From contig LFRU01000032.1 of NCBI GenBank assembly GCA_001512495.1, positions 624 to 37,416 of the forward strand: a stretch of 36,793 bases of DNA. Reading direction: 5' to 3'. Source of the stretch: Syntrophothermus sp. DTU052. GTDB taxonomy: Bacteria > Bacillota > Syntrophomonadia > Syntrophomonadales > DTU052. Position numbers and translations under genes: made by a program. Position 1 is the stretch's first letter. Each line of letters begins with the position of its first letter. Positions 1 through 9,205 of the stretch are shown piece after piece. The notes under the pieces are model-generated. The model did not search any database. It saw only the letters and a program-made list of their open reading frames with translations, and was not told where the DNA came from.

Positions 1-777
1 AACCCGACCTGGACCTTCTTATACCGCAAATTCATACCCATCCTGGTGGAGGCGGGGTACCGGGTGGTGAGTCCGGACTTGATCGGGCTGGGTATGTCGG
101 AAAAGCCCTGTAATGACTATTACAATTCCCTGCTGCATCATACCTCCAATCTGGATCAGCTCGTGACCAAGCTGGGCCTCAAGAATGTCACCCTGGTTAT
201 GCAGGACTGGGCGGGGCCGATTGGACTGGGCTATGCGATAAGGAGGCGGGAAAACGTGAAAGCCATGCTGCTTATGAGCACCTGGGCCTGGACGGATGTT
301 TCCCCCTTTCACAGCTCGATATTTCCGTGGCGGATGATGCACGCGCCAGTAGTGGGACCCTATTTCCTGCAGCGCCGTAATGCCCTAACCGAGAGAGGTC
401 TTTGGTTAAGCGTGGTGAACCGGGAACGGATGACGGACGAGGTCATTGATGGTTATCGCTTTCATATGCAGTCCTACGATGAGCGCGGAGCCTTTCTGCG
501 TTTCCCGAGGATGATACCCCTGGGGGAACAGAACAAGGAGAATACCGGCTACGACATAATCAAGCAGATCGAAGAGCAGCTGCCCGGGTTGGACATTCCT
601 GCGCTCATAATCTGGGGAGAGCCGGACGATGTCTTCCCCAAAGAGTGGGCACAACGATTTTATGAAATCCTTCCTCGAGCCGAAAAACCCATCTATGTCA
701 AGGCCAAGCATTTTATCCAGGAGGACGAACCCGAGTTCATCTGCCAGGAATTGATCCGGTTTTTAAGAAGCCTGTGA
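1..777 (+). CDS. Haloalkane dehalogenase-like alpha/beta hydrolase (5' truncated by window edge)
   Basis: Frame is open from base 1 (NPTWTFLYRKFIPILVEAGYRVVSPDLIGLGMSEKP). NPTW oxyanion-type motif, QDWAGPIG with Asp in the nucleophile-elbow position followed by Trp, acid region GEPDDVFP, and C-terminal KHFIQEDEPE His region. Confidence 0.85.
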   Translation, partial: NPTWTFLYRKFIPILVEAGYRVVSPDLIGLGMSEKPCNDYYNSLLHHTSNLDQLVTKLGLKNVTLVMQDWAGPIGLGYAIRRRENVKAMLLMSTWAWTDVSPFHSSIFPWRMMHAPVVGPYFLQRRNALTERGLWLSVVNRERMTDEVIDGYRFHMQSYDERGAFLRFPRMIPLGEQNKENTGYDIIKQIEEQLPGLDIPALIIWGEPDDVFPKEWAQRFYEILPRAEKPIYVKAKHFIQEDEPEFICQELIRFLRSL

Positions 778-781
778 AGGA

Positions 782-1201
782 GTGAAGTCTGTGCGTTGGA
801 TTAATTTTGCTGATAAATTGCCGGGTTATCGTCGGGAACTGGTACTGGCGGAAACCAGGCTGGATCACTATGATGAGTTTCGCCGGTTCTTTCGCCAGGA
901 ACTGCAACTGCAGCCCGGAGACGTGGATGGAGGTAACAACCATTACTTCCAGGCAGACAGCGGAAGGATTTACGAGGTCGTATTTGTCGGGAAAACCGGG
1001 CGTCCTTTCCCCTGCGGGCTGGAGATTCTGCTGCTGGTAGAGGATATAGACCCGCTGCCGGAAGACGATGAGATCGATAAGGACCTGTGGGAATTCCTGC
1101 GGTGGATTATTGCCGGAGTCGGCGGGGAATGGACATTGGAAGCCCTGGAATCGACCGGATATCTTTACCGGGTACCGTTCGCCCGGCGACCGGTGAAGTA
1201 A
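782..1201 (+). CDS. Hypothetical protein
   Basis: GTG start 4 nt after the upstream stop; 139 aa ORF co-directional with the dehalogenase-like gene; no family recognised. Confidence 0.65.
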   Translation: MKSVRWINFADKLPGYRRELVLAETRLDHYDEFRRFFRQELQLQPGDVDGGNNHYFQADSGRIYEVVFVGKTGRPFPCGLEILLLVEDIDPLPEDDEIDKDLWEFLRWIIAGVGGEWTLEALESTGYLYRVPFARRPVK

Positions 1202-1288
1202 TAACATCAGCGGTGATAAGACTCAAACCTGGTTATTAAATAACCGGAGCAGTGAAACATTCCCTCATCTCCGGTAGAGCTTGTGTTG

Positions 1289-1732
1289 TCACGGACTAAC
1301 GGGGCCGGCGTTGGCAAAACAACCCTGGGCTGTAGCCACAATACGGTCCTCCCAGGTTACAGTAGCCCTGGTAAAACCCAACCGGGACCCGATGGAAACC
1401 ACCTCCGCCTCGACCACAACCTGAGCCCCCACCGAGGGTGAACTGACAAGATGCAGGGTGAGTTCTGCGGTTAGAGGTCTTATGCCCATCGTAGCAAGGG
1501 CATTGCCCATGGCGGTATCTACCATAGTGGCGATGACTCCTCCGTGGGGGTTACCCTGGGCATTGCAGTGCCGGTGGTCGAGCGTGAGGGCGTACCGAGC
1601 CCATCCCCGGCCCAAACCGCTGGGTTTAAGGCCAAGCATATTATAGAAAGGGGCTTGCAGGTTATGCTCGATTAGCGTATTAAAGAGTTCTTCGTCCAGA
1701 CCTTGGTTTTCAATCTCGGACACCACCGACAC
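1289..1732 (-). CDS. PaaI-family hotdog-fold thioesterase
   Basis: HCNAQGNPHGGVIATMVDTAMGNAL matches the PaaI/HGG hotdog signature; 147 aa. Confidence 0.85.
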   Translation of the reverse strand: MSVVSEIENQGLDEELFNTLIEHNLQAPFYNMLGLKPSGLGRGWARYALTLDHRHCNAQGNPHGGVIATMVDTAMGNALATMGIRPLTAELTLHLVSSPSVGAQVVVEAEVVSIGSRLGFTRATVTWEDRIVATAQGCFANAGPVSP

Positions 1733-1786
1733 TCCTTTACAATAAGGTATTCCCTGATTCGAAATTCGAAGGTCCAGAAATCCCCG

Positions 1787-3154
1787 TTATTCATTCCTTA
1801 TCGCTTCCAGTGCCGAGAGGTTCATGGCCCGCCGTGCCGGGAGATAGCCGGAGATAACACCGATCAACGTGGCAAATACTACGGCGGCGATTGCAAGCTG
1901 CGGGGGTATTATGGACATGGCATTCACCCCGCCGGGGGAAAACTGCCCGGCAAAGTGTGCGTACCCTTTATTCAATCCGAAAGAGGTCAGGTAGCTTAAT
2001 GCCAGCCCAATTATCCCGCCCCCCAGGCCGATCATGGCTGCTTCCAGCAAAAACAGTTTCTGAATATCGGAGATATCAGCCCCCAGGACCTTGATGATAC
2101 CAATCTCTTTGGTTCTTTCATAGATACTCATCATCATGGTGTTGGCAATTCCTATGGCAGCCACCAGGAGGCTGACGGCTCCAATGGCCCCCAGGATGGC
2201 CATGATGGTTCGGGACTGCTTCTGCATTGATTCCAGTATGTCGGAGAGGCTGGAGGTCTGGTATCCCATATCTTTGATCTGCTGCTGGATCGATTCGACC
2301 TGGTTGATGTCCCGGGCTTTGACTCGTATCGACGAATACTGGTCTTCCTGCCCGTTCCGGGACGGTCTCTGGCCGGTTGCACGCTGGTCTTCCTTAATGA
2401 TTTCCTCCAGGGCCTTCAGGTTCATATAGGCGTTGTAATCCTTTTCATTGTTTGATTGTTCAAGAATTCCGACCCCTTTGGCTTCGTGAGGTTCAGGAGG
2501 ATTATAATCCGGGTCCGGGTTGGAACGACGAGGCTCTCCATAATTGTGATCAGTGCTTATCATGAGTTTGCCGCTCAAGAGGTCTACAGGCGGTTCCGGC
2601 TGTGGTTCATTGGGGTCTCCCCGAAAGTACATCCGCATCATCCCCTGATCACCTCTTGCTCTGGGATTGTAGAAGTTAAAGGCCACCATCTTACCGAACA
2701 CTATGGCGTTCTTATCGGAGTTCAGCAGCAGGCGGCCGGTTTCTACTTTAAAATCAAAATCGTCCATAACCTCGGGGTCAATACCGATTATGGATACCCC
2801 GGCTACCATCCTGCCGGAAACTATCTTCATGTAGCTGTGTTTCTCCGCCATAACCGCCTGAACGCCGGGAATTCTTTTGAATGCGGCTACTGCCTCCTCG
2901 TCCAGGCGGGCCTGCTGGGTCGTCTGCTGCGATCCTTCGCTGTACCACTGATACGAGGAGTAGACCTGGATAACATTAAGGCTGCCCATGCCGGAGAGAC
3001 TCTCTTTCATGGCTTTATCCATCGCCAGACCGAGCGAGAGCATTACCACGATAGAAGCGGTGCCGATTACTACTCCCAGCACCGTAAGGATGGCTCGGGT
3101 TTTCCTTCGCATCAGATTTCTATAGCTCATGGAAATGAGGTCCAGATTATTCAT
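1787..3154 (-). CDS. ABC transporter permease, MacB/FtsX-like
   Basis: N-terminal RKTRAILTVLGVVIGTASIV helix, large extracytoplasmic domain, three C-terminal helices, ERTKEIGIIKVLGA motif and C-terminal GYLPARRAMNLSALEAIRNE. Confidence 0.9.
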   Translation of the reverse strand: MNNLDLISMSYRNLMRRKTRAILTVLGVVIGTASIVVMLSLGLAMDKAMKESLSGMGSLNVIQVYSSYQWYSEGSQQTTQQARLDEEAVAAFKRIPGVQAVMAEKHSYMKIVSGRMVAGVSIIGIDPEVMDDFDFKVETGRLLLNSDKNAIVFGKMVAFNFYNPRARGDQGMMRMYFRGDPNEPQPEPPVDLLSGKLMISTDHNYGEPRRSNPDPDYNPPEPHEAKGVGILEQSNNEKDYNAYMNLKALEEIIKEDQRATGQRPSRNGQEDQYSSIRVKARDINQVESIQQQIKDMGYQTSSLSDILESMQKQSRTIMAILGAIGAVSLLVAAIGIANTMMMSIYERTKEIGIIKVLGADISDIQKLFLLEAAMIGLGGGIIGLALSYLTSFGLNKGYAHFAGQFSPGGVNAMSIIPPQLAIAAVVFATLIGVISGYLPARRAMNLSALEAIRNE

Positions 3155-4817
3155 CTAAGAACATTGCCTCTTTTGCTTTTTTCTTCTTACGGTAGATCAA
3201 AAATCCGATTGCAGCCAGCAGCACCAGTAGGCCGGGGATCATCCACCACTTAAAAACAGACTGGTTGGTGGGGACCATCGGCGGCTCCATGTCGCCCGGG
3301 GTCGGCACCGGCATGGGTTCACCGACTACCAGTGTGAACTCTTTCTCCGTTTGATAGTGCCGGCCGCCGTCGTCATCATACTCAAAAATGATCTTCCCCG
3401 GGAGTTCACCGGTTTCGCCGGGAATTACGGTAACATCATAGTAATCGCTTTTCCCGGTTTCCAGAGTCCCCAAAAACAAATAGCCGTCATTGATCTGAAA
3501 ATCGCCGGCAGTGTATATCTGCAGGTTGCGGATGGTGGCCCGACCGGTATTATAAAAGTCCACGGAAACGGTGGCCGGACTGCCGGAGAAGGCCGGGGAA
3601 ACCACGGGGTCGGTTATCAGCAGCTTAACGGCCTGCATGACCGGGATGCTGATGACCTCCTTTTCAGATAGCTTGTTTCCCTCGGAGTCCTGAAACTCGA
3701 TATCAGCGGAAATGCTGTAGGTCTGAGATTCTGCATTCTCTTTCGGCTTTAGTCTGATGCCAGCGTCCACCGTTTCTCCCGGTCCGATTTCCCGTATGTA
3801 AAGGGTACTGCCGCTGCCTACCGGGACAAAGGCCTGTCCGTCCGAATTCAGACTTATCTTGATGTTTTTGACTGCCGTCTTTTGGCTGGTATTGGTGAAG
3901 GACATATTCAGGGCAAATACCTGCCCGGGAACGGCGAAATCGCCGCTTCCGTAACTGTAGTTGCCAATCAGGATCCGGGGGATCAGGTCATCCTGGCTCC
4001 CTTTGCCGGCTACCGGTAGATAAACCTTGGTCTCGGTTTTGTACTCCTGATCATACTCATCCTTGCAGTTGATGGTGAGATCCAGGATATAGGTTCCGGT
4101 CTTGGTCTCCGGGTCCACATGGATCCGGAAGGTTACCGGTTTGATTTCCCGGGATTTCATTTCACCCAGTTTCTGGGTGTCCGACCAGTTGTCCAGAGTC
4201 AGTCCGCTGTTAAAGCCGGTAAGGCTGACCCTCACGTCTGTAACCGGCAGATCTCCTTCGTTGTTGAGGACCAGCGTAACCAGAGTTGATTTGCCGGCTG
4301 GGAGACGCTCATCCGGCAGGCGGACATTCATCAGGCTTACGGCCGGCTGGCGGTAATCATTAACAATTTCCACGTATAGGGTGCCGCTTATCTGCCCCCC
4401 GCCATAATCGGAGTCATATTTGACGCTGACGTCGACGGGGTAGACTCCCGGCTTGGTGTTGGCGGGCACGGTCAGCTTGAAGCCTGCTACGACCGTGCCG
4501 GAGGTAATCGAGGATATGTGTTTGGTAAAGGTCATTTTCTCAGACTTAAAGGGAAACTTGGACAGATCACCAACCACCAATGATACCTCCACGTTTTTGG
4601 CCGTACCGTTCGTGGTGTTTTCTATGGGAACGTCGAGCGAAACCGTCTCCCCGGCTTTGAAAACCGGCATCCATCTGTCCCCGGGGATTATTAGATGCGG
4701 GGCTTCGCGTATCACCTCACCTGCATCGAGGCCATTACTGGCTGCTGCCACCGGCAGGCACCCAAAGACCAGTATGAGTACTAAACCGCATAATTGTACT
4801 AGACGTCCAATTCTCAT
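3147..4817 (-). CDS. COG1361/NEW3-CARDB-like Ig-fold secreted, membrane-anchored protein
   Basis: Signal peptide at N-terminus, repeated Ig-like segments (ENTTNGTAKNVEVSL, NNEGDLPVTDVRVSL, TNTSQKTAVKNIKISL, YNTGRATIRNLQIYT), C-terminal TM helix plus KKKKAK. Overlaps the permease start by 8 nt. Confidence 0.8.
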   Translation of the reverse strand: MRIGRLVQLCGLVLILVFGCLPVAAASNGLDAGEVIREAPHLIIPGDRWMPVFKAGETVSLDVPIENTTNGTAKNVEVSLVVGDLSKFPFKSEKMTFTKHISSITSGTVVAGFKLTVPANTKPGVYPVDVSVKYDSDYGGGQISGTLYVEIVNDYRQPAVSLMNVRLPDERLPAGKSTLVTLVLNNEGDLPVTDVRVSLTGFNSGLTLDNWSDTQKLGEMKSREIKPVTFRIHVDPETKTGTYILDLTINCKDEYDQEYKTETKVYLPVAGKGSQDDLIPRILIGNYSYGSGDFAVPGQVFALNMSFTNTSQKTAVKNIKISLNSDGQAFVPVGSGSTLYIREIGPGETVDAGIRLKPKENAESQTYSISADIEFQDSEGNKLSEKEVISIPVMQAVKLLITDPVVSPAFSGSPATVSVDFYNTGRATIRNLQIYTAGDFQINDGYLFLGTLETGKSDYYDVTVIPGETGELPGKIIFEYDDDGGRHYQTEKEFTLVVGEPMPVPTPGDMEPPMVPTNQSVFKWWMIPGLLVLLAAIGFLIYRKKKKAKEAMFLDE

Positions 4818-4821
4818 CGTA

Positions 4822-5526
4822 TCAACCCTCGCTTATAAAATTATCTTCAATTTTTTCTATGGAGCCGTCCAGAATATGGACTGTCTTGTCTGCAATACTG
4901 GCCACGTCACTATCATGGCTGACAATGATTAGGGTTTGCCGGTTTTCACGTGCCAGTTTCAGGATCAGCTCTTTAATCTCCCGGGTGGTTTTAGAGTCCA
5001 GGTTTCCGGTGGGTTCATCGGCCAGCATCAAGGTGGGCTTGCACACGAAAGCCCGGGCGATTCCAACCCTCTGCTGCTGTCCCCCGCTCATCTGGGTCGG
5101 CAGGTGGTTCATATGGGTCTTCAAGCCCACGGCGTCCAGCATGCGGGCGGCTTCTCTCTCCCGGATATTTCTTTTGATCCCGCGGAAAGTCAGGGGCAGG
5201 GATACATTTTCCAGAGCAGTCAGGGTGGGCAGCAGGTTATACGACTGAAAGACAAAACCGATAAACCGCTGCCGGAACAGGGCCAGCTGGCGCTCATTCA
5301 TTTTCTCAATCCGGTTGCCGTTTATTTTGATGGTACCGCGGGTGGGTTTCTCTAACCCCGCTATGAGGTGGAGCAGGGTGGACTTTCCAGACCCTGAAGT
5401 GCCAAGAATACAGCAGATTTCACCGGATCTGATGTTGAGGGAGACGTTGTCAAGGGCCACCACCTTTTCATCTCCCACCCGATAAACCTTGCGGAGGTTT
5501 TCAATTTCGACGGTGTATTTATCCAC
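4822..5526 (-). CDS. ABC transporter ATP-binding protein (MacB/LolD-like)
   Basis: Walker A GTSGSGKS, signature MSGGQQQRVGIARAF, Walker B LMLADEPTGNLDS. GTG at 5526 preceded by GAGGAGC is a better start than the ORF-track start at 5589. Confidence 0.92.
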   Translation of the reverse strand: MDKYTVEIENLRKVYRVGDEKVVALDNVSLNIRSGEICCILGTSGSGKSTLLHLIAGLEKPTRGTIKINGNRIEKMNERQLALFRQRFIGFVFQSYNLLPTLTALENVSLPLTFRGIKRNIREREAARMLDAVGLKTHMNHLPTQMSGGQQQRVGIARAFVCKPTLMLADEPTGNLDSKTTREIKELILKLARENRQTLIIVSHDSDVASIADKTVHILDGSIEKIEDNFISEG

Positions 5527-5727
5527 ATTTAAGCTCCTCGATCTGGTGCTCGTCTTTAATACGAGTGTTTTGCAGAATTCTTTCACCAAATTATACCATG
5601 AAAGACGGAAGGGGTGGCTCGAAAAATCACTGTATCATTCGAGATTTTCGGATTCTATTGTTGTTCCCCGCCTATCATTTTCACATGTAGTAGTATAAAA
5701 TGGAGTCAGCCTAAAAAATTGTATAAC

Positions 5728-5900
5728 GTGAACAGGTGCCCCACCGGGGATAATAGGGAAGCCGGGAGCTTTATGAGCTCACAGAAGCCGGCGCGGTCCC
5801 GCCACTGTGACGGGGAGCGAGCCTACGATTAAAACCACTGGATTCTGCCGGGAAGGTGTAGGTAAGCCATGAACCGGAGCCAGGAGACCTGCCTGTTCAC
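5728..5900 (+). promoter_or_regulatory. Cobalamin riboswitch
   Basis: P1 GTGAACAGG (5728-5736) pairs with CCTGTTCAC (5892-5900). Conserved core GGGAAGCCGG..., GCGCGGTCCCGCCACTGTGACGGGGAGCGA..., GTAAGCCATGAACCGGAGCCAGGAGACCTGCC; upstream of B12 genes. Confidence 0.93.
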
Positions 5901-5953
5901 CTGGCAACCTGCCTTCGAGGAAAGGGGGGAACAGCAGCGTGTTGAGTACTACG

Positions 5954-5992
5954 GGTTCTCGTCCAATCGTTCATTGGCCGGGGACCTTTTTT
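5954..5992 (+). terminator. Riboswitch-controlled intrinsic terminator
   Basis: GGTTCTCGTCCAAT-cgttc-ATTGGCCGGGGACC followed by TTTTTT. Confidence 0.85.
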
Positions 5993-6125
5993 CTTGGCAC
6001 CATGATGGTATGTCCGCGCGGGGGAGGGTATGTATTGATAAAAGACCTATCCGCGTGCGGATAGTGGAGGATGATGCTTTACACGGAGTTGTAATCCATG
6101 TACGGATATGGGGGTCGGTATTGTC

Positions 6126-7169
6126 ATGAATGATCTGGGACTTGCTATAACCTCACTGGACCAAAAGGCTATGGTTCTGGCCAGGGAGCGGCTCGACCGC
6201 CTGGCCAAACCACCGGGGAGCCTGGGAGTTTTGGAGGAGATTGCCATCCGGCTTTCCGGGATTACCGGAAGGGTGCCTCCGGTGGTGCAGAATAAGGCCA
6301 TCATCATTATGGCGGGGGATCACGGGATAGCAGACGAAGGGGTGAGCAGCTATCCGCAGTCTCTAACCCGGCTTATGGTCTATACTATTCTTCGAGGAGG
6401 TGCAGCCGTCAACGTCCTGGCGCGGCAGGCGGGTGCCAGGACTCTGGTGGTGGATATGGGAGTGAAGGGCAGGATTGAACACCCCGGAATCCTGGACCGC
6501 AAGATCCGGGATGGGACCGCCAACATACTCCAGGGTCCGGCCATGACCGAGGAAGAGGCGAGGCGGGCGGTGATGGCCGGTCGTGATATTGCTTGCGCGG
6601 CCATTGATCAGGGAATCGAACTGCTCGGAACCGGGGAGATGGGTATTGGCAATACCACGGCCAGTTCTGCCATTCTGTCAGTGTTATGCGGTTTTCCTCC
6701 GGAGTTGGTGGTGGGACGCGGCACCGGCTGTGACGAGCGGCGCCTGCAACACAAGCGTGATATTATAAGCCGGGTACTGGAGAAGCATCAGCCCGATCCC
6801 CGGAACCCGGTGGAGGTTCTGGCCAAAGTTGGAGGTCTGGAGATCGCCGGTCTGGCTGGGTGTATCCTGGGGGCAGCCTCAAGAAGAGTACCGGTGGTAA
6901 TCGACGGTTTTATCTCTTCGGCTGCGGCCCTGGTTGCCAGTCGGTTCGATGCAGGGGTTAAGGATTTTATCTTCGCTTCGCACCTGTCCGAGGAGACCGG
7001 ACACGATATCATGCTCAACATGCTGGGAGTCAGGCCGATGCTGCATATGCGCATGCGCCTGGGAGAGGGCACCGGTGCGGCTCTGGCTTTCGGCCTGATA
7101 GACGCAAGTGTCAGGATTCTGCAGGAGATGGACACCCTGGATGCGGTAATGGACCTTGATGATCGATAA
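6126..7169 (+). CDS. cobT: Nicotinate-nucleotide--dimethylbenzimidazole phosphoribosyltransferase
   Basis: RLAKPPGSLGVLEEIAIRLSGITG, MAGDHGIADEGVSSYPQ and GTGEMGIGNTT motifs. ATG at 6126 has a GGGGGT upstream. Confidence 0.95.
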   Translation: MNDLGLAITSLDQKAMVLARERLDRLAKPPGSLGVLEEIAIRLSGITGRVPPVVQNKAIIIMAGDHGIADEGVSSYPQSLTRLMVYTILRGGAAVNVLARQAGARTLVVDMGVKGRIEHPGILDRKIRDGTANILQGPAMTEEEARRAVMAGRDIACAAIDQGIELLGTGEMGIGNTTASSAILSVLCGFPPELVVGRGTGCDERRLQHKRDIISRVLEKHQPDPRNPVEVLAKVGGLEIAGLAGCILGAASRRVPVVIDGFISSAAALVASRFDAGVKDFIFASHLSEETGHDIMLNMLGVRPMLHMRMRLGEGTGAALAFGLIDASVRILQEMDTLDAVMDLDDR

Positions 7170-7218
7170 CCGCCAAACCGGGTTTACATAATCAGGAAAT
7201 CTAGTGAAGGAGGCCGTG

Positions 7219-8148
7219 ATGTATAAGTCACGAAAAATACCGGTTCTGGTTCTGCTGATGGGGCTGGCGTTGATCAGCGGCTGCAGCACCCAGCCCTCTG
7301 TGCCGCCGGCGGTTAAGGAGGAGCCCGGATATCCGGTAACCATCCACGATGACCTGGGACGCCGGGTATCTATCGCCAGAGAACCGCAGCGGATAGTTTC
7401 ATTATCACCCAGCAATACCGAGATTCTCTACGCTCTCGGATTGGAGTCACGGATTAAAGGAGTTACAACGTACTGCAACTACCCGGAAGTCGCACGGCAG
7501 TGTGAGAAGATCGGGGGATTCAGTGATCCCAACCTCGAGATGATAATAGCTGTGGAACCCGACCTGGTGGTGGCGGAGAGCATACACGGCCAGGTGATAC
7601 CATCCCTGGAGAAGGCCGGAATCCCGGTGCTGGTGGTGGAGCCCCGGCGGCTGCCGGATATTAGCGGAGCCGTGGAGGTGATCGGCCGGGCTACCGGAAA
7701 CCGCGCCGAGGCCGAGCGTCTGGCTGGACAGATCAGGGACAAGATGGAACAGGTTCAGTCGAGGGTTGACCGGGCCTCGGCTCGTCCCCTGGTTTACTTT
7801 GAAATCTGGCACCAGCCGCCGATGACTGCGGGACCGGGTACTTTGATTGACGACCTGATCACCGTATGCGGAGGGATTAACCTGGCCGCAGATGCCGCCA
7901 CCTCGTATCCGGAGATAAGTGAAGAGGTGATTTTCCTGCGCAATCCGGAAGTGATCATTTACCAGCAAAGCCATGGAGATGCGGCGATCAATCCCATGAA
8001 CCGCAAGGGAGGGTGGCAGAAGCTCAAAGCCGTTCAGTCCGGGCGGGTTGAACCCATAAATCCGGATATCGTCAGCCGGGCGGGTCCAAGGGTAATCGAG
8101 GCCATGGATGCTCTGCTGCCCATAATCCACCCGGAACTGGTATTGTGA
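7219..8148 (+). CDS. btuF: Cobalamin ABC transporter substrate-binding lipoprotein (BtuF-like)
   Basis: Lipobox LISGCS, RIVSLSPSNTEILYALGLESRIKGVTTYCNYP typical of BtuF; SD AAGGAGG before ATG 7219. Confidence 0.88.
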   Translation: MYKSRKIPVLVLLMGLALISGCSTQPSVPPAVKEEPGYPVTIHDDLGRRVSIAREPQRIVSLSPSNTEILYALGLESRIKGVTTYCNYPEVARQCEKIGGFSDPNLEMIIAVEPDLVVAESIHGQVIPSLEKAGIPVLVVEPRRLPDISGAVEVIGRATGNRAEAERLAGQIRDKMEQVQSRVDRASARPLVYFEIWHQPPMTAGPGTLIDDLITVCGGINLAADAATSYPEISEEVIFLRNPEVIIYQQSHGDAAINPMNRKGGWQKLKAVQSGRVEPINPDIVSRAGPRVIEAMDALLPIIHPELVL

Positions 8149-8149
8149 G

Positions 8150-9205
8150 GTGATCGAAATAGTTTTTTTCAAGCGCCATGCCCTTTGGCTGTTAACGGTT
8201 GCCCTCCTATTATTGGTGCTGCTGGCAGCAGCCATCGGGAGCGTCTACATATCACCCCTCCGGGTCTTGGAGATTTTGCTTCATCGCTTGCCGGAGTTCT
8301 CCGCGCAGATGGTTCCGGACTGGCCGGAGAGCTATGAGACGATAATCCTTTTAATCAGACTGCCGCGGGTGGTCCTGGCCCTGGTGGTGGGTTCGGCCCT
8401 GGCCCTGGCGGGGACCATCTTCCAGGGGCTGTTCAAAAATCCTATGGCCGATCCCCACATTATTGGAGCCTCGGCCGGAGCCGGCCTGGGAGCGGCCATC
8501 GCCATCTCCCTGGGATTGAGTGTAAGCTGGAAAGGCCTGGGAGCCGTACCCTTACTGGCTTCGGCCGGGGCGTTCTTGGCCGTGATTCTGGTATACAGAT
8601 TGGCCAGAAGCAGGGGGGTGGTGCCTATTCCCAACCTCCTCCTGGCCGGGTTGGCTCTGAACTCTTTGCTCTCTGCCCTCATCTCCCTGTTGATCTATTT
8701 CGGACAGGATCAGATGCACACCATTGTCTTCTGGCTGATGGGCGGGCTTTCCGGTCGTTACTGGAATTATGTGTTTTATACCCTGCCGTACCTGTTGGCC
8801 GGCCTGGCGGTGGCGGTTTATTACGCCCGAGATCTCAATCTGATGCTGCTGGGGGAGGAAACGGCCCACAACTTGGGAGTTGAGGTGGAGAAGGTCAAAG
8901 CCGTTCTTCTGCTGGTGGCTTCTGTACTGACCGGAGCCGCGGTGGCTGCCAGCGGCATGATCGGGTTTGTTGGCCTCATCGTTCCTCATGTGGCGAGAAT
9001 CTTGGTCGGTCCGGATCACCGCCTGCTGGTCCCGGTTTCCATCCTGTCGGGGGCTATTCTTCTGCTGGGGGCCGACATCCTGGCGCGCACGGTTCTGGCT
9101 CCGGTAGAACTGCCGTTGGGAGTGGTTACGGCTTTGTTCGGGGCTCCGTTTTTTATTATGCTGCTGCGGCGTACCGGGAGTCATTTTACAGAGGCAGGTG
9201 ATTGA
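8150..9205 (+). CDS. btuC: FecCD-family permease, cobalamin transport (BtuC-like)
   Basis: RLPRVVLALVVGSALALAGTIFQGLFKNPMADPHIIGASAGAGLGAA and GMIGFVGLIVPHVAR signatures. Confidence 0.9.
   Translation: MIEIVFFKRHALWLLTVALLLLVLLAAAIGSVYISPLRVLEILLHRLPEFSAQMVPDWPESYETIILLIRLPRVVLALVVGSALALAGTIFQGLFKNPMADPHIIGASAGAGLGAAIAISLGLSVSWKGLGAVPLLASAGAFLAVILVYRLARSRGVVPIPNLLLAGLALNSLLSALISLLIYFGQDQMHTIVFWLMGGLSGRYWNYVFYTLPYLLAGLAVAVYYARDLNLMLLGEETAHNLGVEVEKVKAVLLLVASVLTGAAVAASGMIGFVGLIVPHVARILVGPDHRLLVPVSILSGAILLLGADILARTVLAPVELPLGVVTALFGAPFFIMLLRRTGSHFTEAGD

Noticed and set aside
2456-3253. 265-aa plus-strand ORF opposite the ABC permease
   Set aside because: Antisense shadow of a clearly coding minus-strand gene, with no recognisable domain.
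8552-9184. 210-aa minus-strand ORF opposite btuC
   Set aside because: Gln/Arg/His-rich composition typical of an antisense shadow ORF in GC-rich DNA.
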